DNA of 64,000 nt from assembly GCF_023555375.1 (NCBI RefSeq), contig NZ_JAJSEE010000003.1, forward strand, positions 62,001 through 126,000. The letters run 5' to 3'. The notes under the pieces were generated by a model. The model had not been told where the DNA came from. It saw only the letters and a program-made list of their open reading frames with translations, and did no database searches. Below are positions 20,831-32,200 of this stretch, one piece after another. A program made the translations under genes and the position numbers. The DNA comes from Guyparkeria hydrothermalis. Its GTDB lineage: Bacteria; Pseudomonadota; Gammaproteobacteria; Halothiobacillales; Halothiobacillaceae. The first letter of the stretch is position 1. Every line of letters begins with the position of its first letter.

Positions 20831-21948
20831 GCTTTCAACCGGTTCCGGTGACGCGTCGCCTGTCCCGTCGGATCCAGGTCGGGTCCGTGGGCGTGGGGGG
20901 CGATGCGCCCATCTCCGTCCAGTCGATGACCAACACCGACACCTGCGACGTCGAGGCGACGGTCGCCCAGATCGAGCGCCTGGCCGCCGCCGGCGCCGAC
21001 CTCGTGCGGGTCTCGGTGCCCAACATGGATGCCGCCGAGGCCTTCGGCAAGATCAAGCAACGGGTCTCCATCCCGTTGATCACCGACATCCACTTCGACT
21101 ACCGCATCGCCCTGCGCGTCGCGGATCTGGGTGCCGATTGCCTGCGCATCAACCCGGGCAATATCGGTCGCGAGGACCGCGTGCGCCAGGTGATCGATTC
21201 GGCGCGTGATCACGGCATCCCGCTGCGCATCGGCGTCAATGCCGGGTCGCTGGAAAAGGACCTGCAGCAGAAGTACGGCGAGCCCACGCCCGACGCGCTG
21301 GTCGAATCGGCCCTGCGCCACATCGATATCCTCGACCGGCTCGATTACCCCGAATTCAAGGTTTCGCTCAAGGCATCGGATGTCTGGATGACCCTGGGCG
21401 CGTATCGCAAGCTGGCCTCCCAGATCGAGCAGCCACTGCATCTCGGCATCACCGAGGCGGGCGGCCCGCGCGCCGGGGCGGTCAAGTCGGCCGTGGGTCT
21501 CGGCATGCTGCTGGCCGAGGGGATCGGCGACACCCTGCGCGTGTCGCTGGCCGCCGATCCGGTCGAGGAGGTCAAGGTCGGCTGGGACATCCTCAAGTCG
21601 CTGAAGCTCCGCAGCCGTGGCGTCAACCTGATCGCCTGCCCGTCCTGCGCTCGCCAGGAGTTCGACGTGATCAAGACCGTCAACGCCCTGGAAGAGCGCA
21701 TCGAGGACATCGACCTGCCCATGGACGTCGCCGTGATCGGTTGCGTGGTCAACGGCCCCGGCGAGGCCCGCGAGGCGTCCATCGGCCTGACCGGCGGCCA
21801 GCCCAATCTCCTCTACGTCGACGGCAAGCCCTCGCGCAAGCTCACCGAAGAGGAGCTGGTCGACCAGATCGAACACACCATCCGCGAGCGCGTCGCCCGG
21901 GACAAGGCCGCCCATGAGGCCGCCCACGACTCCAGCGACGACCGATAA
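20827..21948 (+). CDS. ispG: 4-hydroxy-3-methylbut-2-enyl-diphosphate synthase
   Basis: A [4Fe-4S] enzyme of the MEP isoprenoid pathway; IspH, the next enzyme, is at 53.3 kb. The 373 residues begin with [20 protein letters not shown], a typical IspG start. The cluster ligands are in CPSC (C271, C274) and [11 protein letters not shown] (C306). The gene overlaps rodZ by 4 bases and precedes hisS by 12 bases, as in E. coli. Confidence 0.97.
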   Translation: MSFQPVPVTRRLSRRIQVGSVGVGGDAPISVQSMTNTDTCDVEATVAQIERLAAAGADLVRVSVPNMDAAEAFGKIKQRVSIPLITDIHFDYRIALRVADLGADCLRINPGNIGREDRVRQVIDSARDHGIPLRIGVNAGSLEKDLQQKYGEPTPDALVESALRHIDILDRLDYPEFKVSLKASDVWMTLGAYRKLASQIEQPLHLGITEAGGPRAGAVKSAVGLGMLLAEGIGDTLRVSLAADPVEEVKVGWDILKSLKLRSRGVNLIACPSCARQEFDVIKTVNALEERIEDIDLPMDVAVIGCVVNGPGEAREASIGLTGGQPNLLYVDGKPSRKLTEEELVDQIEHTIRERVARDKAAHEAAHDSSDDR

Positions 21949-21960
21949 CCTGATCCCACG

Positions 21961-23220
<1,260 letters not shown>

Positions 23221-23241
23221 CGACACACTTCGGGAACCCCT

Positions 23242-23865
23242 ATGGTCGCCTCAGACGAAGAACAGATTGAACGCATCCGCGACTGGTGGTCGGAGCACGG
23301 CAAGACGGTGATCGCCGGCGTCGTGCTCGGTGTCGCCGGCCTGATCGGCTGGCAGGGCTGGCAGGGCTGGCAGGACAACCGCGTGGCCTCGGCGGCCGCC
23401 GCGTTCGCCAACCTCGAGCAGATAGCAGCCGCGGGCGAAGGCGACGTGGTCGAGCGCGCCCGCGACGTGGCCACCAGCCACGACGGCACCAGCTACACCG
23501 TGCTGGCCTGGCTGATCGGTGCCGGCGCCGCGGTCGACAACAACGACCTCGAGACGGCCGTCTCCTACCTGGAACGTGCCCGCGCCAGCGCCGAGCGCGC
23601 CCAGCTCGTGGCCACCGTCGACCTGCGGCTGGCGCGTGTCCTCTGGGCCCAGGGCGAGCACGACGCTGCCCTCGAGCGCCTGGCCGAGCCGCCGGCTGGT
23701 TTCGACGGGCTGTTCGCCGAGCTGCGCGGCGACATCCTCGCCGAGCGTGGTGACCTGGTCGCCGCCCGCGAGGCCTACGAGACCGCGGTCGAATCCGACG
23801 CGGCCAACGGCCTGCTGCAGATGAAGCTCGACAGCCTGCCGGCCAACGCGGAGGAGGCGTCATGA
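23242..23865 (+). CDS. yfgM: Ancillary SecYEG translocon subunit YfgM
   Basis: An inner-membrane protein with a periplasmic TPR-like domain that cooperates with PpiD at the Sec translocon. The 207 residues begin with an acidic cytoplasmic segment ending RIRDWWSEHGKT, then one membrane helix (about 20-38), then repeated helical pairs rich in Ala and Glu. Gene order hisS-yfgM-bamB is diagnostic. It overlaps bamB by 4 bases. Confidence 0.92.
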   Translation: MVASDEEQIERIRDWWSEHGKTVIAGVVLGVAGLIGWQGWQGWQDNRVASAAAAFANLEQIAAAGEGDVVERARDVATSHDGTSYTVLAWLIGAGAAVDNNDLETAVSYLERARASAERAQLVATVDLRLARVLWAQGEHDAALERLAEPPAGFDGLFAELRGDILAERGDLVAAREAYETAVESDAANGLLQMKLDSLPANAEEAS

Positions 23866-25013
23866 TGACCACGCAACCCCATCGTTGGACCCTGCCGCTC
23901 GTGGCCGGTCTGGCCGTCGCACTGGCCGGCTGCTCGGCCCCGCGTGAGCTGGTCAAGCCCACGCCGCTCGAGGAAATCGACAACCAGCAGCCGCCCAAGG
24001 TGGTCTGGGATGCCTCGTCCGGCGGCGATCAGGAAAACCACCTGACGGCCATCGCGCCGGTCGAGGACGAGGGGCGTGTCTTCGTCGCCGGTCCGGACGG
24101 CGACGTGTTTGCCTACGACCTCGAGTCGGGCAAGCGGCTGTGGTCTGCCGAGCTCGACGCCGACCTGAGCGTCGGCGGCGGTGCCGGCGAAGGGATCGTC
24201 GTCTTCGGCAGCGAGGATGGCCGCGTGTTTGCCCTGGCCGCGGACAGCGGCGAACGTCGCTGGGACACCTCGATCCGCAGCTCCGTCGATGCCGCCCCGT
24301 CGGTCGGTTTCGGTGACGTGGCCGTGCGTGGTCGCGACGGCACGCTGCACGTGCTGGACGCCGAGAGCGGCGAGGTCCGGTGGCGTCAGTCGAAGGCCCC
24401 GCCGGCCCTGACCCTGCAGGGGCAGGGGCGCGTCCTGATGTTCCCCGACGCGCTGGCCGCCGGTTTCGACGACGGCACGCTGGCGGTCTTCGCCCGCGAG
24501 GACGGTCGCGAACTGTGGAGCCAGGCGGTCGCCCTGCCGACCGGGCGCACCGACGTCGATCGCATGGTCGACGTCGACGCCACCCCGGTGTTCGCCGATG
24601 GCGTGTTCTACGCCGCGACCTACCAGGGCAAGCTGGCCGCGCTGGCGGCCCAGGGCGGACGCGAGCTGTGGTCGCGCGACTTCTCCAACACCAACAACAT
24701 CGCGGCCGGCGGACGCGCGCTCTACCTGAGCGACGCCGACGGCGTGATCTGGGCGATCGACCGGCGCAGCGGCGATGCCCTGTGGCGCCAGTCCGACCTC
24801 AAGCACCGTGGCCTGACCGGGCCGGCCCTGATCAACGGCTACCTGATCGTCGGCGATCGCGAAGGCTACGTGCACGTGCTCTCGACCACCAGCGGCGCGC
24901 TGGTCGGCCGGGCCGACTGGGGCGACCCGCTGGTCGACCCGATCCAGCAGGTCGACGGCCGAGGTCTCGCGGTCTCCCGCGACGGCGAGCTGCGGGTGTT
25001 CACGCTTGACTGA
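23862..25013 (+). CDS. bamB: Outer membrane protein assembly factor BamB
   Basis: A lipoprotein beta-propeller that scaffolds the BAM complex with BamA. The 383 residues have a lipobox (VALAGC, C24) and repeated PQQ-like blades such as VFAYDLESGKRLWSAELD, VFALAADSGERRWDTSIR and LHVLDAESGEVRWRQ, about eight in all. It overlaps yfgM and is followed 42 bases later by der. Confidence 0.95.
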   Translation: MMTTQPHRWTLPLVAGLAVALAGCSAPRELVKPTPLEEIDNQQPPKVVWDASSGGDQENHLTAIAPVEDEGRVFVAGPDGDVFAYDLESGKRLWSAELDADLSVGGGAGEGIVVFGSEDGRVFALAADSGERRWDTSIRSSVDAAPSVGFGDVAVRGRDGTLHVLDAESGEVRWRQSKAPPALTLQGQGRVLMFPDALAAGFDDGTLAVFAREDGRELWSQAVALPTGRTDVDRMVDVDATPVFADGVFYAATYQGKLAALAAQGGRELWSRDFSNTNNIAAGGRALYLSDADGVIWAIDRRSGDALWRQSDLKHRGLTGPALINGYLIVGDREGYVHVLSTTSGALVGRADWGDPLVDPIQQVDGRGLAVSRDGELRVFTLD

Positions 25014-25055
25014 TCCCGCTACCGCCGGCCGTTTTCCCTTGAGTCTATCGACGCG

Positions 25056-26474
25056 ATGAAACCCGTTATTGCCCTGGTCGGCCGCCCCAACGTGGGCAAG
25101 TCGACCCTGTTCAACCAGCTCACCCGCTCCCGCGACGCGCTGGTGGCCGACTACGCCGGCCTGACACGCGACCGCCAGTATGGCGCGGCGCACCACGAGG
25201 GGCGTGACTGGCTGGTCATCGACACGGGTGGTCTGACCGGCGAGCGCGGCGGGATCGAGGCCCTGATGCAGGACCAGGCCTGGCTGGCCATGGAAGAGGC
25301 CGACCTGGTCGCCTTCCTGGTCGACGGCCGCGCGGGCCTGACCGCCGCCGACGAGCAGATCGCCGCCGAGTTGCGCCGGGCGGGCAAGCCGGTGCTCCTG
25401 GTGGTCAACAAGACCGACGGCGTCGACGAGCACGAGGTCCAGGCCGAGTTCTGGGCGCTGGGCATGGGCGAGCCCGAATACATCGCCGCCAGCCACGGGC
25501 GTGGCATCGGTGGGTTGTGGGAACGCCTCGAGGCGATGCTGCCGCCGGAACTGACCGAGGAACCCGCCGAGGAACCGGAAGACCAGGGCATCACCGTGGC
25601 CCTGGTCGGGCGGCCCAACGTGGGCAAGTCCACCCTGACCAACCGCCTGCTGGGCGAGTCGCGCGTGCTCGCTTTCGACGAGCCCGGCACCACCCGCGAC
25701 TCGATCAAGATTCCCTTCGAGCGCGACGGCAAGCCCTACACGCTGATCGACACGGCCGGGGTGCGGCGCAAGTCGCGCGTCGGCGAGGCGATCGAGAAGT
25801 TCAGCATCGTCAAGACCCTGCAGGCGATCGACGCGGCCAACGTGGTGATCCTGGTGCTGGATGCGCATACCGGCATCACCGAGCAGGACCAGCATCTGCT
25901 CGGCTTCATCAACGAGCGTGGCCGGGCGCTGGTGATCGCGGTCAACAAGTGGGACGGGCTCGAGTCCGACGTGCGCGAGCGGGTGAGCACCGAGATCGAG
26001 CGCAAGCTCGGTTTCATCAACTACGCCGAGATCCACCGCATCTCCGCGCTGCACGGCACCGGCGTTGGCCACCTGTTCGAGAGCGTCGACCAGGCCTATG
26101 AGGCGGCGATGCGTTCGATCTCGACCAACGCCCTGACCCGCACCCTGAGCGCGGCGGTCGAGCAGCATCAGCCGCCGCTGATCCATGGTCGGCGCATCCG
26201 CCTGCGCTATGCCCACCAGGGCGGCAGCAACCCGCCGATCATCGTGATCCACGGCAAGCAGACCAAGCGCCTGCCGGGGCATTACCACCGCTACCTCGAG
26301 TCCTACTTCCGCCGCGAGCACGACCTGATGGGTACGCCCATCCGGATCGAGTTCCGCACCGATTCGAACCCTTACGAGGGCAAGATCGACCGGCGCACCC
26401 CGCTGCAGAAGGTCAAGCAGAAGAAGGCCGAGGCCCGTCGTCGCTCCAAGGGTCGCGAGCCGCGCAAGGGCTGA
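25056..26474 (+). CDS. der: Ribosome-associated GTPase Der (EngA)
   Basis: An essential GTPase for 50S subunit maturation with two tandem G domains. The first P-loop is GRPNVGKST (9-17) and the same motif recurs in the second domain (about 185). Each domain also has a DTGG/DTAGV switch and an NKTDG/NKWDG specificity motif. A KH-like C-terminal domain and a basic tail ([21 protein letters not shown] region) end the 472 residues. It is the last gene of this conserved run; a REP pair lies between it and the convergent cysZ. Confidence 0.97.
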   Translation: MKPVIALVGRPNVGKSTLFNQLTRSRDALVADYAGLTRDRQYGAAHHEGRDWLVIDTGGLTGERGGIEALMQDQAWLAMEEADLVAFLVDGRAGLTAADEQIAAELRRAGKPVLLVVNKTDGVDEHEVQAEFWALGMGEPEYIAASHGRGIGGLWERLEAMLPPELTEEPAEEPEDQGITVALVGRPNVGKSTLTNRLLGESRVLAFDEPGTTRDSIKIPFERDGKPYTLIDTAGVRRKSRVGEAIEKFSIVKTLQAIDAANVVILVLDAHTGITEQDQHLLGFINERGRALVIAVNKWDGLESDVRERVSTEIERKLGFINYAEIHRISALHGTGVGHLFESVDQAYEAAMRSISTNALTRTLSAAVEQHQPPLIHGRRIRLRYAHQGGSNPPIIVIHGKQTKRLPGHYHRYLESYFRREHDLMGTPIRIEFRTDSNPYEGKIDRRTPLQKVKQKKAEARRRSKGREPRKG

Positions 26475-26548
26475 GTGCGGCGTGGCCCCGCAGGGGCTGC
26501 TCCGTCAATAGCCCCGATCCCGTCGAGGTTGGCTGCCAGATCGGCGTG

Positions 26549-26674
26549 GGACACGCGCCTGCGGCGCGTTTCGCTTGCAAGGCAAGCTCCCACAGTGGGG
26601 TGCTGCCAACCGCTTGCTGGGAGCCCATTGTGGGAGCGCGCCCCGCGCGCGAAGGCCGCCCCAGCGGCCGTCCC
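26549..26674. repeat. Inverted pair of REP-like repeats (GTGGGAGC family)
   Basis: Two copies in head-to-head arrangement: the minus-strand copy at about 26549-26594 reads CTGTGGGAGCTTGCCTTGCA then AGCGAAACGCGCCGC, and the plus-strand copy at 26629-26674 reads TGTGGGAGCGCGCCCCGCGC then GCGAAGGCCGCCCC. Each contains two short hairpins joined by GAA(A/G)(C/G)GC. They sit between the convergent der and cysZ genes, the usual place for REP/BIME elements. A very similar pair is at 52140-52260. Confidence 0.75.
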
Positions 26675-26720
26675 GGCCTGAACCCATGCCACGGCATGGC
26701 AGGCTGAGCTTCCAGCGCGT

Positions 26721-27476
26721 TCAGCCCTCTCGTCTGATCGCCTTCCCCTCGAACCCTTCCACCCACATCCGGGTCGCGCCGCACACGCCCACCGGCATGG
26801 CGAGGAAGTTCGCCACCGGCACCATGGTCATGAGCGTCATCAGGCTGCCGAACCCGAGCGTTAGCGCGGGGCGTTCGCGCAGACGGCGGCGTTGTTCGGC
26901 GAACGACAGGCCGTGGTTGCCGGCCGGGTTGTCGACGTACTCGAGACTCATCATCCAGGCCGAGAAGAGGAACCAGGCGAACGGCGCCAGCAGGTTCAGG
27001 CCGGGGATGAACCACAGGATCACCAGCGGGATGGCCCAGGCGGCGAGATAGAGCAGCCGGCCGACCTCGCCGGCCACGGCGCCGACCGCCCCGGTAATCA
27101 TGCCCTGGTCGTCCCCGGCAGGAGGCTGGCCGGTCAGGTGGGTCTCGACCCGGGCGGCGAGCACCGCGTTGAACGGCGCGGCGATCAGGTTGGCCACCAG
27201 GGTGAAGGTAAAGAAGGTCGCCAGCAGCAGGCCGAGCACCACGATCGGCATGAGCAGCCAGTAGAGGAAGTCCAGCCAGTCCGGCAGCAGGCCCTCGACC
27301 CAGTCACCCGCCAAGCTCAAGAGCAGCCAGCCGGCCAGTCCGAACAGCAGGGTGTTGATCAACAGCGGAATCAGGGTGAAGCGGCGCAGGCCCGGTTGCC
27401 ACATCAGGCGCCAACCGGCCAGCCAGTAACCCACCCCGCCCATCTCGCGCGCCGCTCGTGTCAGGGGTGTCGTCAT
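26721..27476 (-). CDS. cysZ: Sulfate transporter CysZ
   Basis: A four-helix inner-membrane protein that imports sulfate for cysteine synthesis. The frame stays open well upstream, but the ATG at 27476 overlaps the stop codon of the kinase gene and gives 251 residues, the normal length. Membrane segments lie near residues 28-55, 66-95, 140-165 and 205-235. The family-typical hydrophobic hairpins and the region GLSFAEQRRRLRERPALTLG are present. It is the third gene of a queF-kinase-cysZ operon. For a sulfur oxidiser with internal sulfite/sulfide, assimilatory sulfate import is notable but not unusual. Confidence 0.85.
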   Translation of the reverse strand: MTTPLTRAAREMGGVGYWLAGWRLMWQPGLRRFTLIPLLINTLLFGLAGWLLLSLAGDWVEGLLPDWLDFLYWLLMPIVVLGLLLATFFTFTLVANLIAAPFNAVLAARVETHLTGQPPAGDDQGMITGAVGAVAGEVGRLLYLAAWAIPLVILWFIPGLNLLAPFAWFLFSAWMMSLEYVDNPAGNHGLSFAEQRRRLRERPALTLGFGSLMTLMTMVPVANFLAMPVGVCGATRMWVEGFEGKAIRREG

Positions 27477-28744
27477 CTGCCCGCTCCCTTCGTTTCCATG
27501 GCCACCGCCGCCAGGCGCGCGGCGCCCACGGCCGCCTCGGTGTGTGCCGCCAGCGTCACCGGCACGCCCAGGGCCCGTTCTCGGATGCGGGCGAACACCG
27601 GGTTGTGCGCCCCGCCGCCGGAGGAGAGCACCCGCCGCACGGTCGTGCCACCCAGCGCGGCGAAGCGCCGATAGCCCAGTGCCTCGATCCGGGCAATGCC
27701 GCGCAGCATCCCGGCAAGAAAGAGGGCCGGGTCGGCCGGGCGCGGTGTCAGGCGCGGCCCCATGGCCGGGGCGACCACCGGGAACCGCTCGCCGCGGCCG
27801 GCCAGCGGCCAGTAGCCGAGGGTGTCGGGTGCCTCGGGGTCGATCGACTCGCTCAGCCGGGCCAGCTCCTCGCTGTCGAAGAACGTGGCCAGCACGCGAC
27901 CGCCGGTATTGGAGGCCCCCGAGACGGCGAAACGTTCGCCGAAGCGGTGGCTGTAGACCCCGCTGGCCGCATCGCTCACCGGGCGGGTGCTGATCAGTTT
28001 CAACGCCAGCGTCGAGCCCAGGCTGGTCACGCCGTCGCCTTCCTCGGTCGCCCCGCTGGCCCAGAGGGCGGCCATCGAGTCGGTGGTGCCGGCGGCCACG
28101 ATGACGTTCGCCGCCAGGCCCCAGCGTTGGGCGAGGTCGGGTGTGACGGGCGCGATCGCGGTGCCCGGGCGATGCACCTCGGGCAGCCGGGCGCCGAATC
28201 GGTCGGCCAGCGGCGCCGGCCACCGTTCGGCCACCGCGTCGAAGCCCCACTTGAGCGCGTTGTTGCTGTCGCTGACGTGCCGTCCGGTCAGGCGCAGGAC
28301 GAACCAGTCGGCCTGGCTGACCGGCCGCCCGAGCTGTCCACGCGCCTCGGCCAGGAGTCGCCAGCGGGCCAGGGCGGACAACTGGGCATCGGGGTCGATT
28401 TCGAGGGCCCGGAGGGCCGCGAGCTGATCGCCCCCCTGCGGGTCGTCGTACATCAAGGCGGGTCCCTCGGCGGTGCCGTCGTCCGCCACGGTCAGCACCG
28501 TGCCGGAGGTGCCGGCAAAGGCGATCGAGGCGATGTCGGCCAGTCGTCCCTGCCCGCCCAGCCGGCGCATCAGCTCATCGAAGGCCGCCCACCAGCCGGC
28601 GGGGGGCTGTTCGTGCCCGTCGCTGGCCGGCGGTGCCGGCCAACTCGCCTTCTCCAGCCACAGGCACTCGCCGTGGCCATTCAGGGCTGCCAGGCGCAGT
28701 CCCGAGGTGCCGACGTCGATACCCAGATGGCGGGCGGTCGTCAT
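27473..28744 (-). CDS. FGGY-family sugar kinase (ribulokinase/xylulokinase-like)
   Basis: Phosphorylates a sugar, probably a ketopentose such as D-ribulose or D-xylulose. The 423 residues begin GIDVGTSGLRLAALN (phosphate 1 loop) and carry AGTTDSMAALW and SSGGGAHNPVFARI of the adenosine-binding part. It is shorter than the roughly 480-500 of classical XylB, resembling the compact D-ribulose kinases of cyanobacteria and other autotrophs. No sugar catabolism genes are nearby. It overlaps cysZ by 4 bases and follows queF by 4 bases. The exact substrate is not determined here. Confidence 0.72.
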   Translation of the reverse strand: MTTARHLGIDVGTSGLRLAALNGHGECLWLEKASWPAPPASDGHEQPPAGWWAAFDELMRRLGGQGRLADIASIAFAGTSGTVLTVADDGTAEGPALMYDDPQGGDQLAALRALEIDPDAQLSALARWRLLAEARGQLGRPVSQADWFVLRLTGRHVSDSNNALKWGFDAVAERWPAPLADRFGARLPEVHRPGTAIAPVTPDLAQRWGLAANVIVAAGTTDSMAALWASGATEEGDGVTSLGSTLALKLISTRPVSDAASGVYSHRFGERFAVSGASNTGGRVLATFFDSEELARLSESIDPEAPDTLGYWPLAGRGERFPVVAPAMGPRLTPRPADPALFLAGMLRGIARIEALGYRRFAALGGTTVRRVLSSGGGAHNPVFARIRERALGVPVTLAAHTEAAVGAARLAAVAMETKGAGR

Positions 28745-28748
28745 GGAA

Positions 28749-29138
28749 TCAGGGCAGCTCGACCTTCGGCGCCGGCGCCCAGCCGTCCTGGCGGTGTTCG
28801 ACCACCACGTTGGTCCAGATGCCGCCGCGCACGTTCCAGCGGCCGGTCAGGCGCAGGAAGCGCGGGTTGATCGCGGCGACGATGTCGTCGGCGATGCGGT
28901 TGGTCATCGCCTCGTGAAAGCCGCCTTCCTCGCGGAACGACCACATGTACATCTTCAGCGACTTGAGCTCGACGCACAGCTGGTCCGGGACGAAGTCGAT
29001 CAGGATCGTGGCGAAGTCCGGCTGGCCGGTCTTGGGGCACAGGCAGGTGAACTCGGGCACCTCCATGTGGATGGTATAGTCCCGTTCCGGATGCGGGTTG
29101 GGGAAGGTTTCGAGTGTCTTGCTGGGTTGCGTCGACAT
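28749..29138 (-). CDS. queF: NADPH-dependent 7-cyano-7-deazaguanine reductase QueF (type I)
   Basis: Reduces preQ0 to preQ1, the base inserted by Tgt. The 129-residue length is the unimodular type I form. The catalytic Cys is in [13 protein letters not shown] (C34), the NADPH-binding QueF motif is [12 protein letters not shown], and a conserved Glu follows in GGFHEAMTN. It is divergent from smc and leads the minus-strand group queF-kinase-cysZ. It completes the chain QueF to Tgt to QueA in this window. Confidence 0.95.
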   Translation of the reverse strand: MSTQPSKTLETFPNPHPERDYTIHMEVPEFTCLCPKTGQPDFATILIDFVPDQLCVELKSLKMYMWSFREEGGFHEAMTNRIADDIVAAINPRFLRLTGRWNVRGGIWTNVVVEHRQDGWAPAPKVELP

Positions 29139-29270
29139 GGATGACTGTCCTGCGGTATGTGACGAGGTTCTGTTGAATCGGGGGCGGAAGTATAAGTCCC
29201 CGATCCGGGCCTTGCCGACCGTCGCGGTCGATTACCGTTGCCACCCGTCGCGTGGGAGTGTGTCGATCCC

Positions 29271-32200
29271 ATGCGCCTGACCCGCCTGTACCTGGCCGGC
29301 TTCAAGTCCTTCGCCTCGCCCACCGAGATCCGGCTGCCCGCGAACACGCTGGCGATCGTCGGACCGAACGGCTGCGGCAAATCCAACCTGATCGATGCCC
29401 TGCGCTGGGTGATGGGCGAATCGTCGGCCCGCCACCTGCGCGGCCAGGCCCTCGATGACCTGATCTTCGCCGGCAGCGGCGAGAGGGCCGCCGCCAGTCG
29501 GGCCGTGGTCGAACTGACGCTCGACAACCGCGAACGGCGCATCCACGGCCCCTTCGCCGCCTACAACGAACTCACCGTCCGGCGCAGCCTCGACCGCGAC
29601 GGCCAGTCCCGCTACGAGATCAACAACACCCGCGTGCGCCGCCGCGACGTGGTCGACCTGTTCCTCGGCACCGGGGTGGGCGCGCGCTCCTACTCGGTGA
29701 TCGAGCAGGGCCAGGTCAATCGCATCGTCGATGCCAAGCCCGACGAGCTGCGCGGCTACCTCGAGGAGGCCGCCGGCATCTCGGTCTACCGCGAGCGCCG
29801 CCGCGAGACCGCCAATCGCATCAGCCACACCGAGGAGAACCTCTCCCGACTCAACGACATCGCCGCCGAGCTTGAGCGCCAGGAGGCCACGCTCGCCCGT
29901 CAGGCGCGCGCCGCGAGGCGTTACCGCGAGCTTGCCGCCGTCCGTCGTCGCCGCCAGGTCGAGGCGGCCGCGGTCGCCCTGATCCAGGCCCGCGACGAGC
30001 GGGCCCGGCTCGACCGGATCGTCGCCGAGACGGGGCAGATCGAGACGACCTGCCAGCAACGGCTGGCCGCCGCCGAGGCCGCCCAGGACGAGGCCGAACG
30101 CGCCGTCCAGGCGGCCGCCGATCGGCTGGCCGAACTCTCGGCAGAGAAGTATCGACTCGCCAACGACCTCAACGCCGTCACCACCCGGCAGGCCGAGCTC
30201 GACGCGCGGCTCGAGGGGCTCGAACGCCAGACGCACCACGACCGGGAAACGGCCGAACGCCGCGAGGGCGAACGCCGCGAGGCCGAGACCCGTCGCGACC
30301 GCCTGATCGCCGAGCAGCGCGACACCCGCGCCTCGCTCGATGAACTGGCCGCCGCCCACGAGCGCGCCCGCGATGCCCGCGCGAATGCGGAGGCCGAACT
30401 TGACGCATTGCGCCGCGAGGCGATGACGGCCGCCGAGGCCCGCATCGGCCCGCAGCGCGAGCAGGCCCGCCTCGGCGAGCGACTGGAGGCCGTGGAGCGC
30501 GAATGCCGCCGACTCGAGGCGGCCCCGGCGGCCGCCGAACTGGTCCGGGCGCGCGAGGAGCTGGCCGAGCTCGAGCGGGAACGCCAGGAGCGTGCCGGCC
30601 AGATCGAGTCGGCCACGCGGTCCGTCGCCTCGCTGGACCGCCAACATGGCGAGGCCGTGGCCGCCGCCGAGGCGAGCGAGGTGGCCTGGCGCGAACGCGA
30701 GGAGGCGCATCGTCAGGCGCGCCAGGCGCGCGATGAACTGACCGCCGAACGCCAGGCCCTCGAGCGACTGATCGCCGCGCACGCCTCACAGAAGACGGAG
30801 ACATCGACGGGGGCGCGGCTGGCCGACCGCCTGGTCGAGGCCGATATCCACGAGCCCTGGGTCGGCCATGCCCTGGGCGAGGCGTTGGAGGCCGAGCTGG
30901 TCGAGGACCTGGATGCCATGGTGGCCGCCGAGATCGAGCGCTTCCACGAGTCGGAAGGCGCGGGCGGCTGGTGGCTGGAGGCCCAGGCAGGCCTCGATTC
31001 CGACTGGCTTGCCGAGCGGATCGGCGATTTCCCGGGCCGCCCGGCCGAGGACCTCGAGACCGCCCTGTCCCGACGCCCCTCGTTGGGACGCGGCGAGTTC
31101 CTGATCACGCCGACGGGCTGGTGGGTCGGGCGGCACTGGCTCGGCCGCAGCGGCAATGGCGGGGCGGCGGCGCATCTCGCGCACCTGGCCCGCCGCCGGG
31201 AACTGGATGCCGCCATCGAGGCGGCCCGGGTCGAGCTCGAGCAGGCCGATGCCCGGCTCGCCGAGAGCCGCGCGGCGGTCGAGGCCGATCGCGAGGCGGT
31301 CGAGACCAGCCGTCGCGAGCGTGACCAGCAGGCACGCGCCCTCGAGTCGATAGAGCTGGCCGACCGGCACCTCGGTGAACGGCTCGAGCGCCTGGCGCAG
31401 ACTATCGAGACGCTCGAGGCCCGGGCGGCCACCGAATCGGAGGAACTGGAAACTGCCCGCCGTGAACAGGCACGGCTGGTGGCCGAGCGCGATGCGGCGG
31501 CCGAGGCGGTGACCGAGGCCGATCGGCGCCGCAACCAGGCCGTCGAGCGGCAGGAGGCGGCGCGCGAGGCCCTGGAGGCCGCCCGCGAGACCGCGCGGGT
31601 CGCGGCCGACCGCTTTCACCGGGCGCGCCGCGAGATCGAGCAGCGCGACGAGACCATCGCGCGGCTGGGCGACGAGATCCGGCGACTCGACCAGGAACGC
31701 GAGGCCATCGCGCGCCGCCTGGCCGACCAGGACCGCGAGCGTGACCGGGTTCGCGGCGATCGCGAGGGGCTCTCGACCGAGCGCGACCGCCACGCGGCAC
31801 GCCTGGCCGAGGCGGAGGCCGCCGAGGCCGAGGCGCGCGAGGCGCAGCGGGACGCCACCGAGGCGCAGGCCGCCGCCCGACAGGCGGTGACCGAGCTGCG
31901 CGGCGAGCGCGACGCGGCCCGGGCGACGAGCGAACAGGCCCGCATCGATCGCGCCCAGGGCGAAACCCGCGAGCAGCACGCCCGCGCCCGTCTCGAGGAG
32001 GCCCGCGAGCAGCTGGCCGAGGACGAGGACGAACCGGAGGCCGAGGCGATCGAGGCGCTGGCCGCCGAGCCGGGCGTGGCCGACCGCCTGGCGACGGAGC
32101 TGGCCGATCTCGAGGGTCAGATCCGGCGGCTGGGCGCGGTCAATCTCTCGGCGATCGAGGACCACCGCGAGGTCGAGGCCCGCCGCGACGAGCTGGCCGG

